From Bacillus sp. UNC438CL73TsuS30 (GTDB taxonomy: Bacteria > Bacillota > Bacilli > Bacillales > Cytobacillaceae), in NCBI RefSeq assembly GCF_000482325.1, contig NZ_AXVA01000005.1, positions 261,653-325,652 of the forward strand: a stretch of 64,000 nt of DNA, given 5' to 3'. The notes under the pieces are model-generated. The model worked only from the letters and a program-made list of their open reading frames with translations. It searched no databases and had not been told where the DNA came from. Below are positions 8,796 to 20,310 of this stretch, one piece after another (within the stretch, counting starts at the first letter, position 1; each line of letters opens with the position of its first letter). Position numbers and translations under genes: made by a program.

Positions 8796-9824
8796 ATGAA
8801 AGTAGATTTATTTGATTTTCACTTGCCAGAAGAATTGATTGCTCAAGTTCCACTCCAAAATCGGACAGACAGTAGATTGATGGTGTTAAATAAAGAAACA
8901 GGCGAAATAAACCATGAGATTTTTAAAAATATTACTGAATATCTGCGTGAAGGGGATTGCCTTGTATTAAATGATACAAAGGTACTTCCAGCACGCCTTT
9001 TTGGCATTAAAAAGGACACTGGTGCAAAAATTGAAGTGCTTCTGTTAAAACAGCTTGAAGGAAACAAGTGGGAAACACTTGTGAAACCTGCAAAAAGAGT
9101 CAAGGAAGGAACCGAACTTGATTTTGGCGACGGTCTGCTTACTGCTGTTTGTGCAGAAACTTCTGAGCATGGCGGCCGGGTGCTTGATTTCAAGTATGAA
9201 GGAATTTTTTATGAGGTGCTGGATCAACTGGGCGAAATGCCGCTTCCCCCATATATTAAGGAGCAGCTAGAAGATCGTGACCGCTATCAAACCGTGTATG
9301 CCCGCGAACCGGGATCTGCAGCTGCCCCGACAGCAGGTCTTCATTTTACCGAGAAATTATTAGAGGAAATCAAGAGCAAAGGGGTTCATATCACGTTTAT
9401 TACCCTGCATGTTGGTCTTGGTACCTTTCGCCCGGTAAATGTTGATGATATTTTGGAGCATGATATGCATTCTGAGTACTATATGGTAACCAAAGAGACT
9501 GCTAAGGTTTTGAATGAAGTGAGAAAGAACGGGGGAAGAATTATTACCGTTGGAACTACTTCAACCCGCACACTTGAAACCATTGCCTCCCAAAATGACG
9601 GGAAATTTGTTGCAGGCAGCGGCTGGACGAGTATCTTTATTTACCCGGGATATGAATATAAAGCGATTGACGGTTTGATTACAAATTTCCATTTGCCAAA
9701 ATCAACCTTAATCATGCTTGTTAGTGCCTTGGCGGGGCGGGAAAATATATTGCATGCCTACAATACAGCCGTTGAAGAGAAATATCGTTTCTTTAGCTTT
9801 GGCGATGCGATGCTGATTATCTAG
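8796..9824 (+). CDS. queA: S-adenosylmethionine:tRNA ribosyltransferase-isomerase QueA
   Basis: QueA transfers the ribosyl part of SAM to 7-aminomethyl-7-deazaguanine in tRNA to form epoxyqueuosine. The 342 residues match the family ([20 protein letters not shown] at the N-terminus, [16 protein letters not shown] in the middle, [15 protein letters not shown] near the end). AAGGATG precedes the ATG. With tgt directly downstream it forms the late queuosine pathway; the pathway's earlier genes are not in this window. Confidence 0.97.
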   Translation: MKVDLFDFHLPEELIAQVPLQNRTDSRLMVLNKETGEINHEIFKNITEYLREGDCLVLNDTKVLPARLFGIKKDTGAKIEVLLLKQLEGNKWETLVKPAKRVKEGTELDFGDGLLTAVCAETSEHGGRVLDFKYEGIFYEVLDQLGEMPLPPYIKEQLEDRDRYQTVYAREPGSAAAPTAGLHFTEKLLEEIKSKGVHITFITLHVGLGTFRPVNVDDILEHDMHSEYYMVTKETAKVLNEVRKNGGRIITVGTTSTRTLETIASQNDGKFVAGSGWTSIFIYPGYEYKAIDGLITNFHLPKSTLIMLVSALAGRENILHAYNTAVEEKYRFFSFGDAMLII

Positions 9825-9836
9825 TCAGTGGATTAG

Positions 9837-10991
<1,155 letters not shown>

Positions 10992-11021
10992 TAGATGTTA
11001 CTTGAAAGGAGGGAAATGTAA

Positions 11022-11330
11022 ATGCAAGGAATTGGTACACTTTTACCATTAATTTTAATGTTTGTGTTGTTTTATTTCTTATTAATTCGCCCGCAGCAAA
11101 AGCGTCAGAAAAACGTACAGAATATGCAAAGCAGTTTAAAAAAGGGTGATAAGATTGTCACGATTGGCGGCCTTCATGGCTTTATTGATTCAATCGATGA
11201 CAATAAAGCAGTTATTAAATGTGGAGACGGCAGCCGTCTTACCTATGACCGCTCAGCGATTCGTGAAGTAACGGAAGCGGGCAAAGAAACTCCAAAAGAA
11301 GCTTCAAAAGAAGTTAACCTTGAAAAATAA
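11022..11330 (+). CDS. yajC: Preprotein translocase subunit YajC
   Basis: YajC is a small single-pass membrane protein that associates with SecDF and the translocon. The 102-residue product has one membrane helix (residues 6-24), then IRPQQKRQK and the cytosolic domain with KKGDKIVTIGGLHGFI. The tail is rich in Lys and Glu. AAAGGAGGG is a strong ribosome-binding site. It ends the ruvA-yajC gene run and is followed by a terminator. secDF is about 3.5 kb downstream. Confidence 0.95.
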   Translation: MQGIGTLLPLILMFVLFYFLLIRPQQKRQKNVQNMQSSLKKGDKIVTIGGLHGFIDSIDDNKAVIKCGDGSRLTYDRSAIREVTEAGKETPKEASKEVNLEK

Positions 11331-11336
11331 TTGTGT

Positions 11337-11374
11337 AAAAAAGGAAGCCGATCCATACTAGGCTTCCTTTTTTA
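11337..11374 (+). terminator. Terminator after yajC
   Basis: AAAAAGGAAGCC pairs with GGCTTCCTTTTTT across an 11-base loop. The symmetric A and T tracts allow it to act also for the convergent minus-strand gene. Confidence 0.88.
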
Positions 11375-11387
11375 CATTGAGAAATTT

Positions 11388-11780
11388 TCATGCTGTTCTG
11401 GAATTATTGTTTGTGGCGATATTCACTCCAAGAATGCCGCCCATCATTGCAATCAGTGTATAGCAGGAGTGATAGATAATCTGGTCAAAAGAGAATAGTT
11501 TATCATAACCTAAGTATTGAAATAAGAAGACCACGAGAGAATAAATTAGGCCTGTTACTCCCCCGATTAACCATCCTTTTTCCTTTCTTTTCCCTCCGGA
11601 TAGAAATCCGCCGCCAAATAATGCGATAAAGGATAGGGCGGTGACAATGTATTGGAGTGATACTTCCCGTGTGGAGGTAAATTTAAGAATTAACGAAACA
11701 ATAAGGCTGCTAATTGCTGCAAAAGTGAAGATAAAAATAAGCCCATATAAAATGGATGTACCAAAGCTTTTTGATTCGAT
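11388..11780 (-). CDS. TIGR04086-type four-helix membrane protein (YrzE-like), start codon not standard
   Basis: Reading the minus strand gives an uninterrupted 130-codon frame: IESKSFGTSILYGLIFIF, then hydrophobic stretches that predict four membrane helices, ending CYTLIAMMGGILGVNIATNNN. Family and position (between yajC and the DUF421 gene) match the B. subtilis YrzE group; this is from memory. No ATG, GTG or TTG begins the frame. A GGGGGAG ribosome-binding site is present, followed by TTG in the wrong frame at 11785-11783, with ATC in frame at 11780. Either one base was lost at the start, or an unusual start codon is used. The coding body looks intact. Confidence 0.6.
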   Translation of the reverse strand: MESKSFGTSILYGLIFIFTFAAISSLIVSLILKFTSTREVSLQYIVTALSFIALFGGGFLSGGKRKEKGWLIGGVTGLIYSLVVFLFQYLGYDKLFSFDQIIYHSCYTLIAMMGGILGVNIATNNNSRTA

Positions 11781-11789
11781 TTCAACTCT

Positions 11790-12000
11790 CCCCCTTCATT
11801 GCCTTATGGCAGTCTATATCATTCCTGTATAAATTCCTTCATTTGGAAGCTATACAGTAACCTTCTTAGTACAAGTTATTCAGAATGACTGGAAAGTAGA
11901 ATCAAAAAAATCTGCCTATCTTTTTAAATCACTCCCTTTGGGTAATTATTCCACTTGTTATTCCCATTACTTTGCAAATAATAGATTTGAATGTACAAAA
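11790..12000. other. Divergent intergenic region
   Basis: This AT-rich stretch separates the minus-strand membrane gene from the DUF421 gene. It must hold both promoters, but I see no convincing -35/-10 pair and no repeat. Confidence 0.4.
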
Positions 12001-12014
12001 AGGGGAGACAAACA

Positions 12015-12674
12015 GTGGATGTTTATTTGAATATTGCGTTTCGGACTATTTCTTTATATGTTGTGATTCTTGTGATTTTCCGCTTAATGGGCAAACGGGA
12101 AATTGGCGAATTAAGTATCTTGGACTTAGTGGTTTTTATTATGATAGGTGAGATGGCAGTCATTTCAATTGAAAATACGAAAGATCCCTTGTCACATACG
12201 ATGGTTCCAATGGTCCTATTAATGTTAATTCAAATCACCCTTGCTACGATTTCCTTAAAAAGCAAACGATTTCGGAATTTGGTTGATGGGCAGCCGACCA
12301 TCATTATAAACCGAGGAAAAATCGATGAACATGCAATGAAAAAACAACGGTATAATTTCGATGATTTAATGGCTCAATTAAGAGAAAAGGATATTCGCAG
12401 CATCGCGGATGTTGAATTTGCCATTTTAGAGGCTTCAGGGAATTTGTCAGTTATCGAAAAACTACAGGATCCTAATAAACCGAATAAAAATGGGGATATT
12501 ACAATTCCATTAATTATGGATGGTCAGATTGATGAAGAAAATTTAAAAAGAATTAATAAAACCAATCTTTGGCTAAGACAAGAGCTAAAAAAGAAGGGGC
12601 ATCATGACATAAAAAAAATTTCCTTTTGCAGCTATGAAAATGGAAAGTTTTTTATTGATTTACAGGATGAATGA
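12015..12674 (+). CDS. DUF421 family membrane protein (YrbG-like)
   Basis: The 219-residue protein has three N-terminal membrane helices (residues 5-25, 35-50 and 60-80) containing the family hallmark RLMGKREIGELSILDLVVFIMIGE. A cytosolic YetF/DUF421 domain follows, with GQPTIIINRGKI and LMAQLREKDIRSIADVEFAILEASGNLSV. The GTG at 12015 is chosen because AGGGGAG lies 7 bases before it; an ATG at 11991 has no site. Related proteins in spore formers are thought to have envelope or sporulation roles, but the activity is unknown. Confidence 0.88.
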   Translation: MDVYLNIAFRTISLYVVILVIFRLMGKREIGELSILDLVVFIMIGEMAVISIENTKDPLSHTMVPMVLLMLIQITLATISLKSKRFRNLVDGQPTIIINRGKIDEHAMKKQRYNFDDLMAQLREKDIRSIADVEFAILEASGNLSVIEKLQDPNKPNKNGDITIPLIMDGQIDEENLKRINKTNLWLRQELKKKGHHDIKKISFCSYENGKFFIDLQDE

Positions 12675-12676
12675 GG

Positions 12677-12704
12677 AAAAGCCACGTAAAACCCGTGGCT
12701 TTTA
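12677..12704. terminator. Bidirectional terminator between the DUF421 gene and spoVB
   Basis: AAAAGCCACG and CGTGGCTTTT form a 10-bp stem with A and T tracts on the two sides, suited to both converging transcripts. Confidence 0.85.
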
Positions 12705-12708
12705 TTCA

Positions 12709-14259
12709 TTATCGAAAAACTAAGTTGCCAATGATAGGAATTCGTTTGAGTTCCTCTTTTTTTATCAACCCTAGGACCAAGAGCAGGAGGATATAAAGAA
12801 TAGAGATTCCTGCAGTAGATATTACCACACGAATGGCTAAAAATTGGTTAATCAGGAAATGTCCAAACAGCCAATAACCGCACCAACCGGAAATCCCCAT
12901 GGCGATAAACGCTTTTGCATAATCACGAATATAAAAAGAAAAAGCAATTTTCTTTAAGACGGTGGCAAAATGCAGGATCGTTACCAAAACAAAACCAACG
13001 ATTATTCCTAATGCTGCCCCAGTTATGCCAAAAGAAGGCTGGGAGGCTAGCAAAAAGATAACGGCTGTTTTGACAACAGCTCCGATTAGGCTGTTAATCA
13101 TCGCAGCTCTTGCTAAATTTAATGCCTGCAAAACGGCTTGAAGCGGACCCTGATAGTAATAAAATAAGAAAAATGGTGCCATTAATCGAATAAAGTATGA
13201 ACCATTTGATTTACCATACATGATGGTCATTAGTGGGTCAGCTAGTACATATAGGATCACAACTGCAAGACCACCGGATAAAAACGCCAACTTTAATGCC
13301 TGCTGCAGACGGTATTCGATTAATTTATGATTGTTTTGCGAATTAGCCTCACTGATGGCTGGGACTAGGGAGGTTGCCAATGAAAACGTAATAAAAGAAG
13401 GGAGCATTAATAAAGGCAGCGCATATCCCGTTAAGGCACCATATTGTTTAGTTGCTTCCACTGCCGCCACACCGGCTAGTGCTAAGCTATTGGCCACCAC
13501 AATCGGTTCAAAAAACCAGGCCACCGAACCAATCATCCTGCTGCCCATCGTCGGTACGGCAATTTCCATTAAATCTTTGAAGGTGTTTTTTCCGGAAAAA
13601 ACAAATTTAAAAAAATTCCTTCGAAGTCTAAATCGTTTTTTGAGCTTAAATGCAGTCATTAAATAGACAAGGGAAAACAATTCCCCGATTACCGCCGAAA
13701 CCATTGCTGCTGCTGCGGCATATTGAATTCCATAAGGAATAAACGCTTTTGTCATAACCGCAATCAAGGTAATTCTCACAAGCTGCTCTAGTATTTGGGA
13801 GTTAGCAGACGGACGCATGTTCTGTCTCCCTTGAAAATATCCCCGTAAAACGGAAGATACAGCGATAACCGGAACAACCGGTGCAATTGCAACAAGTGGA
13901 TAGTAGGTTCTCGGATCAGTGAAAAGCGTTGTTGAAAGAGTCGGCGCAAGTAATATTAATGCCGGAGTAAATATAAAAGATAAGGATAGAGTTGTGGCAA
14001 GTGAAACAACTAATATTTTTTTTATTTCCTTATGATCGCCCCGTGCTTCTGCTTCAGCAATATTTTTCGATATGGCAACAGGCAGCCCGAACTGAGTGAT
14101 GGTTACAGCCAGAATGAAAGTCGGAAATGCCATCATATAGAGGCCAACGCCCTCTTCTCCAATACTTCTCGCTATTACAATCCGATTAATAAAGCCCAAA
14201 ACTCTTGTAATCAGGCCGGCTATTAATAGGATGAAAGTCCCTTTTAAAAACTTCGACAT
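12709..14259 (-). CDS. spoVB: Stage V sporulation protein B (MOP-superfamily flippase)
   Basis: SpoVB is a multi-pass membrane protein of the MurJ/polysaccharide exporter superfamily needed for spore cortex synthesis, probably as a lipid-linked precursor flippase. The 516-residue protein has about 14 predicted helices and typical N-terminal sequence (FLKGTFILLIAGLITRVLGFINRIVIAR, GLYMMAFP). It is transcribed alone on the minus strand between convergent and divergent neighbours. Other MOP flippases such as YtgP/MurJ are possible on fold alone; the position next to comN-secDF supports SpoVB. Confidence 0.93.
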   Translation of the reverse strand: MSKFLKGTFILLIAGLITRVLGFINRIVIARSIGEEGVGLYMMAFPTFILAVTITQFGLPVAISKNIAEAEARGDHKEIKKILVVSLATTLSLSFIFTPALILLAPTLSTTLFTDPRTYYPLVAIAPVVPVIAVSSVLRGYFQGRQNMRPSANSQILEQLVRITLIAVMTKAFIPYGIQYAAAAAMVSAVIGELFSLVYLMTAFKLKKRFRLRRNFFKFVFSGKNTFKDLMEIAVPTMGSRMIGSVAWFFEPIVVANSLALAGVAAVEATKQYGALTGYALPLLMLPSFITFSLATSLVPAISEANSQNNHKLIEYRLQQALKLAFLSGGLAVVILYVLADPLMTIMYGKSNGSYFIRLMAPFFLFYYYQGPLQAVLQALNLARAAMINSLIGAVVKTAVIFLLASQPSFGITGAALGIIVGFVLVTILHFATVLKKIAFSFYIRDYAKAFIAMGISGWCGYWLFGHFLINQFLAIRVVISTAGISILYILLLLVLGLIKKEELKRIPIIGNLVFR

Positions 14260-14329
14260 TCAACTTCCCACCTTCTCAAAAAAGAAGAATTCATATACAA
14301 TTAACTATATGCACCAAGGTGGACAAAGC

Positions 14330-14695
14330 ATGACAAGCAGAATTGTTTTTTTAGAAAAACAAATGAAATGGATGACCTTTATGGAGGAGGCAGTTGGGAT
14401 GGAGAATAGCCACGCATATGATCATTTTCGTACATTGGTAAAGCCGGCATTAGCAAGTAAACTTTCGGAATTTCAGATTCTTGGTTATGATTCGGTTACG
14501 GAAAGCAGCTTGTGGGGATACTTGCAAAAGAAAAAATGGAAAAAGGTAAAGGATGAAATTTTTTTACATGAAATTATCCAGGATATTCTCAAGGTTAAAG
14601 TAAGTGATTACATGAGTTTTGCAACGATAGAGGCCTATAAATCACCAGAATTCTCTTTACAGGATAAAAATGAATGGAAGGAACTGCTAAAATAG
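14330..14695 (+). CDS. comN: ComN-like post-transcriptional regulator
   Basis: The 121-residue protein carries the Post_transc_reg domain known from B. subtilis ComN (YrzD), which controls late competence comE mRNA after transcription and associates with the division site. The core is visible in LASKLSEFQILGYDSVTESSLWGYLQKKKWKK and ILKVKVSDYMSFATIEAYKS. The ATG at 14330 has AAGGTGGA upstream. It is divergent from spoVB and about 160 bases before secDF, as in B. subtilis. The N-terminal 40 residues are less conserved in my memory. Confidence 0.85.
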   Translation: MTSRIVFLEKQMKWMTFMEEAVGMENSHAYDHFRTLVKPALASKLSEFQILGYDSVTESSLWGYLQKKKWKKVKDEIFLHEIIQDILKVKVSDYMSFATIEAYKSPEFSLQDKNEWKELLK

Positions 14696-14743
14696 AACTC
14701 CAACCTTGAATCTAGTCTTATTCAGTCTTCATATTTTTGTAAA

Positions 14744-14772
14744 TTGACAGCCTTTCCATCTTATTTCATAAT
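14744..14772 (+). promoter_or_regulatory. Sigma-A promoter for secDF
   Basis: TTGACA at 14744-14749 is a perfect -35, with 17 bases to CATAAT at 14767-14772. It lies about 85 bases before the secDF start. Confidence 0.75.
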
Positions 14773-14855
14773 GAAGGCAATGGATTTTTCATTATTGTAC
14801 TAGGCTTGTACGTTATATTGCTTTGTTCAATGCCCTAAGGAGGAAGAAATACATA

Positions 14856-17120
14856 ATGGTAAAACGCAGTAGAATCGTTGCTTTCCTGCTTATTATTGTA
14901 CTGTTGGGAAGCACAATGGGTATCACTTCGAAAGATATTTTACACAAAATTAAGCTCGGATTGGACCTACAGGGCGGTTTTGAGGTTTTGTATACGGTTG
15001 AGCCTGCCAAGAAAGGACAGATTATTGACAAAAAGGTTTTGGCAGATACGGCTGAAGCTTTGGACCGACGGATCAATGTTCTCGGAGTTAGTGAACCGAG
15101 TATTCAAACCGAGGGAAATAATCGAATCCGTGTCCAGCTAGCTGGTGTAAACGATCAAAATAAGGCTCGTGAGATATTGTCCACTCAGGCGAATTTATCT
15201 TTCCGTGATGCCAATGACCGCTTGATGATGGATGGGTCCGACCTGAAGCAAGGCGGTGCCAAACAAACCTTTGACGAAAATGGTAAACCCAGTGTTTCTC
15301 TAACATTAAAAAGCGCTTCCAAGTTTGCAAAGGTAACAAAAGAAGTTCTTAATATGGCACCAAACAATGTTCTTGTTATTTGGCTGGATTATCAAAAAGG
15401 GAAAGATTCCTTTAAAACGGAAGTAACGAAGAAAAACCCTAAATACCTATCTGCTCCAAGAGTTAGCCAGGTATTTAATCAAGATACCGTTTCCATTGTC
15501 GGTGATTTTAAAGTCGAAGAAGCACAAACTCTTGCAAAACTTTTAAACGCCGGCGCCCTGCCTGTAAAACTAAAAGAAGTTTATTCCACTTCAGTAGGAG
15601 CTAAATTTGGTGAGCAGGCATTGCATGACACCATTTTAGCGGGGATTATCGGGGTTGCGCTGGTCTATCTATTCATGCTTGTTTATTATCGTTTCCCTGG
15701 TTTTATTGCGATTCTTTCTTTAAGCATTTATATTTATCTGGTCCTCTTGATTTTCGATTGGATGAATGGGGTCTTAACCCTGCCGGGAATTGCGGCTATT
15801 ATCCTCGGGGTTGGGATGGCCGTCGATGCGAATATCATTACCTTTGAACGGATAAAGGATGAGCTTAAAGTTGGTAAATCCATTAAAGCAGCATTTAAGG
15901 CTGGTGAAAATCATGCATTTAGGACCATTCTTGATGCCAACTTGACAACGATGTTGACAGCAGCTGTTTTATTTTTCTATGGGACAAGCTCAGTCAAAGG
16001 GTTTGCTACAATGTTACTTGTGAGTATTTTTATGAGCTTCTTAACTCAAGTTTATGGATCTCGTCTATTATTAGGTCTTTGGATCCATAGCAGTGTACTG
16101 AATAAGAAAATAAGCTGGTTTGGTGTGCGTCCGTCTAAAGTTAAGGATCTTGCTGAAAACTATGATACAGTAGATCTCCCAACTAGATATGATAAATTAG
16201 ATTTCGTAAAAATGAGAAAGAAATTCTTCATTTTATCAGGAGTGCTATTTGTTGTAGGTATAATCGTTCTTTCTGTTTTTAGGTTGAACTTAAGTATTGA
16301 CTTTACAAGCGGTACCCGTGTTGAGATTCGATCAAATACGCCTTTGACAACTGCACAAGTTGAAAATGCCTTTACTAAACTTCATTTAAAAACAGATGAT
16401 GTTACCATTTCTGGTGATAAAAAACAAATGGCCGGCGCAAGAATGATAGGTGTTTTATCTAAAAATGAAATTGCCCATTTAAAAGATGAGTTTAAAAAAG
16501 AATTTGGCTCGGAGCCAAATGTCAGTACCGTTTCTCCAACAGTTGGTAAAGAGTTGGCGAAAAATGCCTTTTTATCTGTTTTGATTGCATCCATCGGAAT
16601 TATTCTATATGTTACAATCAGATTTGAAATGTATATGGCGATTGCGGCTGTGATTTCCTTGCTCCACGATGCGTTCTTTATGGTTGCCTTCTTTAGTATC
16701 ACTAGACTTGAAGTCGATTTAACCTTTATCGCTGCAGTCTTGACGATTGTTGGTTATTCAAATCACGATACAATTGTAACCTTCGACCGGATTCGTGAAA
16801 ACCTTCATAAGAAAAAACGTCTCAAAACCGTTCAGGAGATCGCTGAAGTAGTGAACGTAAGTATTCGTCAAACATTAACACGTTCCATTAACACTGTTTT
16901 AACTGTATTAATTACCACAGCCGCTTTAATGGTTTTTGGTAGTCCATCGATCCGAAATTTCTCCATCGCATTGTTCGTTGGTCTCATTGTTGGGGTGTAC
17001 TCTTCGCTCTTTATTGCTAGTTCATTATGGTATGTAATGAAATGTAGAGAGTTAAAGAAAAAGGGTGTTATTAAAACAGAAAAAGTAAAGAAAAAGTACA
17101 CTGATCAACCTCAAGTGTAA
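14856..17120 (+). CDS. secDF: Fused protein translocase subunit SecDF
   Basis: SecD and SecF are joined in one 754-residue protein, as usual in Bacillus. It uses the proton motive force to complete translocation at the Sec channel. The SecD half shows GLDLQGGFEVLYTVEP, a large extracellular domain, and GIAAIILGVGMAVDANIITFERIKDE. The SecF half starts near residue 460 (LSIDFTSGTRVEIR) and has VGYSNHDTIVTFDRIREN. Twelve membrane helices are expected. The ATG at 14856 follows AAGGAGGA. Length is near the 737 residues of the B. subtilis protein. Confidence 0.96.
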   Translation: MVKRSRIVAFLLIIVLLGSTMGITSKDILHKIKLGLDLQGGFEVLYTVEPAKKGQIIDKKVLADTAEALDRRINVLGVSEPSIQTEGNNRIRVQLAGVNDQNKAREILSTQANLSFRDANDRLMMDGSDLKQGGAKQTFDENGKPSVSLTLKSASKFAKVTKEVLNMAPNNVLVIWLDYQKGKDSFKTEVTKKNPKYLSAPRVSQVFNQDTVSIVGDFKVEEAQTLAKLLNAGALPVKLKEVYSTSVGAKFGEQALHDTILAGIIGVALVYLFMLVYYRFPGFIAILSLSIYIYLVLLIFDWMNGVLTLPGIAAIILGVGMAVDANIITFERIKDELKVGKSIKAAFKAGENHAFRTILDANLTTMLTAAVLFFYGTSSVKGFATMLLVSIFMSFLTQVYGSRLLLGLWIHSSVLNKKISWFGVRPSKVKDLAENYDTVDLPTRYDKLDFVKMRKKFFILSGVLFVVGIIVLSVFRLNLSIDFTSGTRVEIRSNTPLTTAQVENAFTKLHLKTDDVTISGDKKQMAGARMIGVLSKNEIAHLKDEFKKEFGSEPNVSTVSPTVGKELAKNAFLSVLIASIGIILYVTIRFEMYMAIAAVISLLHDAFFMVAFFSITRLEVDLTFIAAVLTIVGYSNHDTIVTFDRIRENLHKKKRLKTVQEIAEVVNVSIRQTLTRSINTVLTVLITTAALMVFGSPSIRNFSIALFVGLIVGVYSSLFIASSLWYVMKCRELKKKGVIKTEKVKKKYTDQPQV

Positions 17121-17128
17121 TAATCGTG

Positions 17129-17156
17129 AAAAAACCGCAGAAAATCTGCGGTTTTT
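17129..17156 (+). terminator. Terminator after secDF
   Basis: AAAAACCGCAGA pairs with TCTGCGGTTTTT around a 3-4-base loop. Confidence 0.9.
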
Positions 17157-17232
17157 CTTATATACGCATTTCTGATTGAAACGTTTATTCCACTCCTGTA
17201 TAATATTAAAGTCTGAGAGGTGACGCTTACGC

Positions 17233-19608
17233 ATGTTAAAGTCAAAAACAAGATGGATTGTTCGAGAGTCCGACCAAGCGAAAACAAAAGAAATCGCAGC
17301 TGAATTGAAAATTACACCTCTTGTAGCATCGCTGCTTGTTAACCGCGGATTAGATACCGTCGATTCTGCACGGTTTTTTTTATTTGGCAAGGAACAGTTT
17401 CATGACCCTTATCTTTTAAAAGGTATGGACCTTGCTGTAAAAAGAATAAATGAGGCTATAGAAAAACAAGAACCGATCTTAATTTTTGGGGATTATGATG
17501 CGGATGGTGTAAGCAGTACGACAGTCTTAATGATCACCCTTCGTGATTTAGGGGCCAATGTTCAATTTTACATTCCAAATCGTTTTACTGAAGGCTATGG
17601 CCCGAATGAAAATGCCTTCCGACATGCAGCTGAAATTGGAATAAAATTAATTATAACGGTTGATACAGGAATTTCTGCAATACATGAAGCAAATATAGCA
17701 AAAGAACTGGGACTTGATCTCATTATTACTGATCACCATGAACCGGGTCCAATCCTGCCTGAGGCGCTTGCCATAATCCACCCAAAGCTGCCGGATAGCG
17801 TTTATCCTTTCCGTGAGCTCGCCGGTGTTGGCGTTGCCTTCAAACTGGCCCATGCACTTTATGGCCGGCTCCCGGAACATTTATTTGAAATTGCAGTAAT
17901 TGGAACGATTGCTGACTTAGTATCCCTGAAGGACGAAAATCGTCTTATTGCCAAAAAAGGTTTAGAAAACCTTAAAATAACAAATAATATTGGTTTAAAA
18001 GCGATTTTTAAATTAGCAGGAGTTGACAATAAGTCGATTAACGAAGAAACGATTGGATTTACTCTGGCGCCGAGAATCAACGCAGTTGGGCGCTTAGAAA
18101 ATGCCGATTTAGCTGTAGAGCTTCTTCTTTCACAGGATCCTGAAGAGGCTAAAAACTTGGCTGAGGAAATGGATTCTTTAAATAAGTCAAGGCAGTCCAT
18201 TGTTAATACGATTACAGCTGAAGCCATTGAAGAGGTAGAAAAGAATTATCCGATTGACTCAAATCATGTTCTAGTCATTGGTAAGGAAGGCTGGAATGCC
18301 GGTGTAATCGGGATTGTCGCATCGAGATTGGTTGAGAAATATTATCGACCGACGATTGTTTTGAGTTTTGATAAGGAAAAGGGTCTTGCAAAGGGCTCTG
18401 CACGAAGCATTTCGGGGTTTGATTTATTTAAAAATCTTTCAACCTGTCGTGAAATACTGCCTCATTTCGGCGGGCATCCAATGGCAGCAGGGATGACCCT
18501 TACGATTGATGATGTGGCTGAGCTTCGTTCAAGGCTTAATTCACTGGCTAAGGAGCAGCTTTCTGATGCCGACTTTATTCCAGTTACGTATCTTGACCAT
18601 GAAGTTAGGCTAGAAGACATCAACCTTTCAGCTTTAGATGAATTGAATTTATTATCACCGTTTGGGATGGACAATCCAAAGCCAAAGGTGTTAATTAATG
18701 AAGTGGCCATTTCGACGATGAGAAAAATTGGCAGTGATCAGAATCATCTAAAGGTTCTCGTGAATGAAAATGGTGCGAATCTTGATGGAGTTGGATTCGG
18801 ATTAGGGACTTTGGTGGACCATATTTCTCCTTCTTCTAAAATTTCATTAATCGGAGAATTATCCATCAATGAGTGGAACAATATCCGAAAACCACAAATT
18901 TTCGTCCAAGATATTGCCGTCGGTTCCTGGCAATTATTTGACCATCGCGGCGGAAAACGCTTAAGCCATCTTGCTGGTTCCGTACCGAAGGAAAATAGAA
19001 AGTTTATTTTGTTTAAAAAGGAACTTTATGAGAAAATAGATTCTGAACTAATTGACGATGTTGTGATTATAGATCATTCCGAAGCGGCAAAGAATTTGGA
19101 TCTTACTGAAACGAATACGGTTTTAGTTGATTTCCCGACCTCAAAAGAAATCCTCTTTGATTTATTTAGAGGAAAACAGCCTGCAAGGATTTATGCATAT
19201 CTTTATAAACAATCAAGTGATTTTTTAAGCACTATTCCAACGCGGGACCATTTTAAATGGTTTTATGCCTTTTTGCTAAAGAAAGGGCCGATTGATTTGA
19301 GACGATATGGTGATGAAATTGCGAAACACCGTGGATGGTCGCAGGAAACAGTCACTTTCATGGCAAAGGTATTTTCCGATTTGGAATTTGTTACAATAAC
19401 CAATGGATTTATTACATTGAATAAACAAGCGCAAAAGCGTGATTTAACTGACTCAATTACCTATCAAACTAAACAGGCACAACTTTTACTTGAGAAGGAT
19501 TTATTATTTTCATCTTTTCAGCAATTGAAGGACTGGTTCGACCAGGTCATTCATGAGTCGGTTGAAACTGAGGAGGAAAAGACGAATGGATTTAAAACAA
19601 TTTATTAG
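17233..19608 (+). CDS. recJ: Single-stranded-DNA-specific exonuclease RecJ
   Basis: RecJ degrades single-stranded DNA 5' to 3' in recombination and mismatch repair. The 791-residue protein shows the DHH-family metal motifs: [10 protein letters not shown] (near residue 85), DTGIS, DHHEPG, and the later DHHA1 region with [13 protein letters not shown] and [13 protein letters not shown]. The C-terminal third (after about residue 560) is the Bacillus-type extension. AGAGGTGAC precedes the ATG. The end overlaps the apt start, so the two genes are coupled. Confidence 0.97.
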   Translation: MLKSKTRWIVRESDQAKTKEIAAELKITPLVASLLVNRGLDTVDSARFFLFGKEQFHDPYLLKGMDLAVKRINEAIEKQEPILIFGDYDADGVSSTTVLMITLRDLGANVQFYIPNRFTEGYGPNENAFRHAAEIGIKLIITVDTGISAIHEANIAKELGLDLIITDHHEPGPILPEALAIIHPKLPDSVYPFRELAGVGVAFKLAHALYGRLPEHLFEIAVIGTIADLVSLKDENRLIAKKGLENLKITNNIGLKAIFKLAGVDNKSINEETIGFTLAPRINAVGRLENADLAVELLLSQDPEEAKNLAEEMDSLNKSRQSIVNTITAEAIEEVEKNYPIDSNHVLVIGKEGWNAGVIGIVASRLVEKYYRPTIVLSFDKEKGLAKGSARSISGFDLFKNLSTCREILPHFGGHPMAAGMTLTIDDVAELRSRLNSLAKEQLSDADFIPVTYLDHEVRLEDINLSALDELNLLSPFGMDNPKPKVLINEVAISTMRKIGSDQNHLKVLVNENGANLDGVGFGLGTLVDHISPSSKISLIGELSINEWNNIRKPQIFVQDIAVGSWQLFDHRGGKRLSHLAGSVPKENRKFILFKKELYEKIDSELIDDVVIIDHSEAAKNLDLTETNTVLVDFPTSKEILFDLFRGKQPARIYAYLYKQSSDFLSTIPTRDHFKWFYAFLLKKGPIDLRRYGDEIAKHRGWSQETVTFMAKVFSDLEFVTITNGFITLNKQAQKRDLTDSITYQTKQAQLLLEKDLLFSSFQQLKDWFDQVIHESVETEEEKTNGFKTIY

Positions 19609-20098
19609 TATCGTCGAAGATTACCCAAAACCAGGAATTAAATTTAAGGATATTACTCCCTTAATGAATAATGGAGAAGCGTATAAATATGCTACTGACC
19701 AAATTGTAGCATATGCCAAAGATAGAGAAATAGATTTGATTGTTGGACCGGAAGCACGCGGGTTTATTATCGGCTGTCCGGTGGCATATTCACTAGGTAT
19801 AGGCTTTGCACCCGTTCGTAAGGAAGGAAAGCTCCCTCGGGAAACCATTAAGATCAACTATGGATTGGAATACGGAAAAGATGTTCTAACTATCCATAAA
19901 GACGCGATTAAACCTGGCCAGCGCGTCCTGATTACGGATGATTTATTAGCGACAGGCGGAACAATTGATGCTACGATTCAACTAGTGGAGCAGCTTGGCG
20001 GTGTTGTAGCCGGGATTGCCTTTTTAGTCGAATTATCTTATTTGGATGGCCGTAAAAAGCTTGATGGATACGATGTATTAACATTACTTCAGTATTAA
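19586..20098 (+). CDS. apt: Adenine phosphoribosyltransferase
   Basis: Apt salvages adenine with PRPP to AMP. The 170-residue protein has the PRPP-binding loop [13 protein letters not shown], the PEARGFI base-site region, and the N-terminal [16 protein letters not shown]. The ATG at 19586 has AGGAGGA 8 bases upstream and lies inside the last codons of recJ (23-base overlap). A terminator follows, so recJ-apt can be transcribed separately from relA. Confidence 0.97.
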   Translation: MDLKQFISIVEDYPKPGIKFKDITPLMNNGEAYKYATDQIVAYAKDREIDLIVGPEARGFIIGCPVAYSLGIGFAPVRKEGKLPRETIKINYGLEYGKDVLTIHKDAIKPGQRVLITDDLLATGGTIDATIQLVEQLGGVVAGIAFLVELSYLDGRKKLDGYDVLTLLQY

Positions 20099-20106
20099 AT
20101 AGATTC

Positions 20107-20138
20107 GAGGGCACTCAGCAATTGAGTGCTCTCTTCTT
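20107..20138 (+). terminator. Terminator after recJ-apt
   Basis: GAGGGCACTCA and TGAGTGCTCTC form a stem with one G-U pair, followed by TTCTTAT, a weak T-tract. Confidence 0.65.
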
Positions 20139-20202
20139 ATAGGGATTTAGGGCTACATTTACCAAAATGTTTCGACATTTACGGAAAAATTACGTCAATC
20201 TC

Positions 20203-20231
20203 TTTACATCTTCGTGTTTTTTTTCGATAAT
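20203..20231 (+). promoter_or_regulatory. Sigma-A promoter for relA
   Basis: TTTACA at 20203-20208, 17 bases, then GATAAT at 20226-20231. The relA start codon is about 80 bases downstream. Confidence 0.65.
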
Positions 20232-20310
20232 AGTAACAATCATTCTAATTTAGGAACAAGTTTATGAATGATATTTTTATAATAAATGAGAAGAAAAAAA
20301 AGGTGATTTT

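Noticed and set aside
11641..11832. 63-codon plus-strand ORF between yajC and the DUF421 gene
   Set aside because: It is antisense to the four-helix membrane-protein frame on the minus strand, which is longer and has coherent hydrophobic segments.
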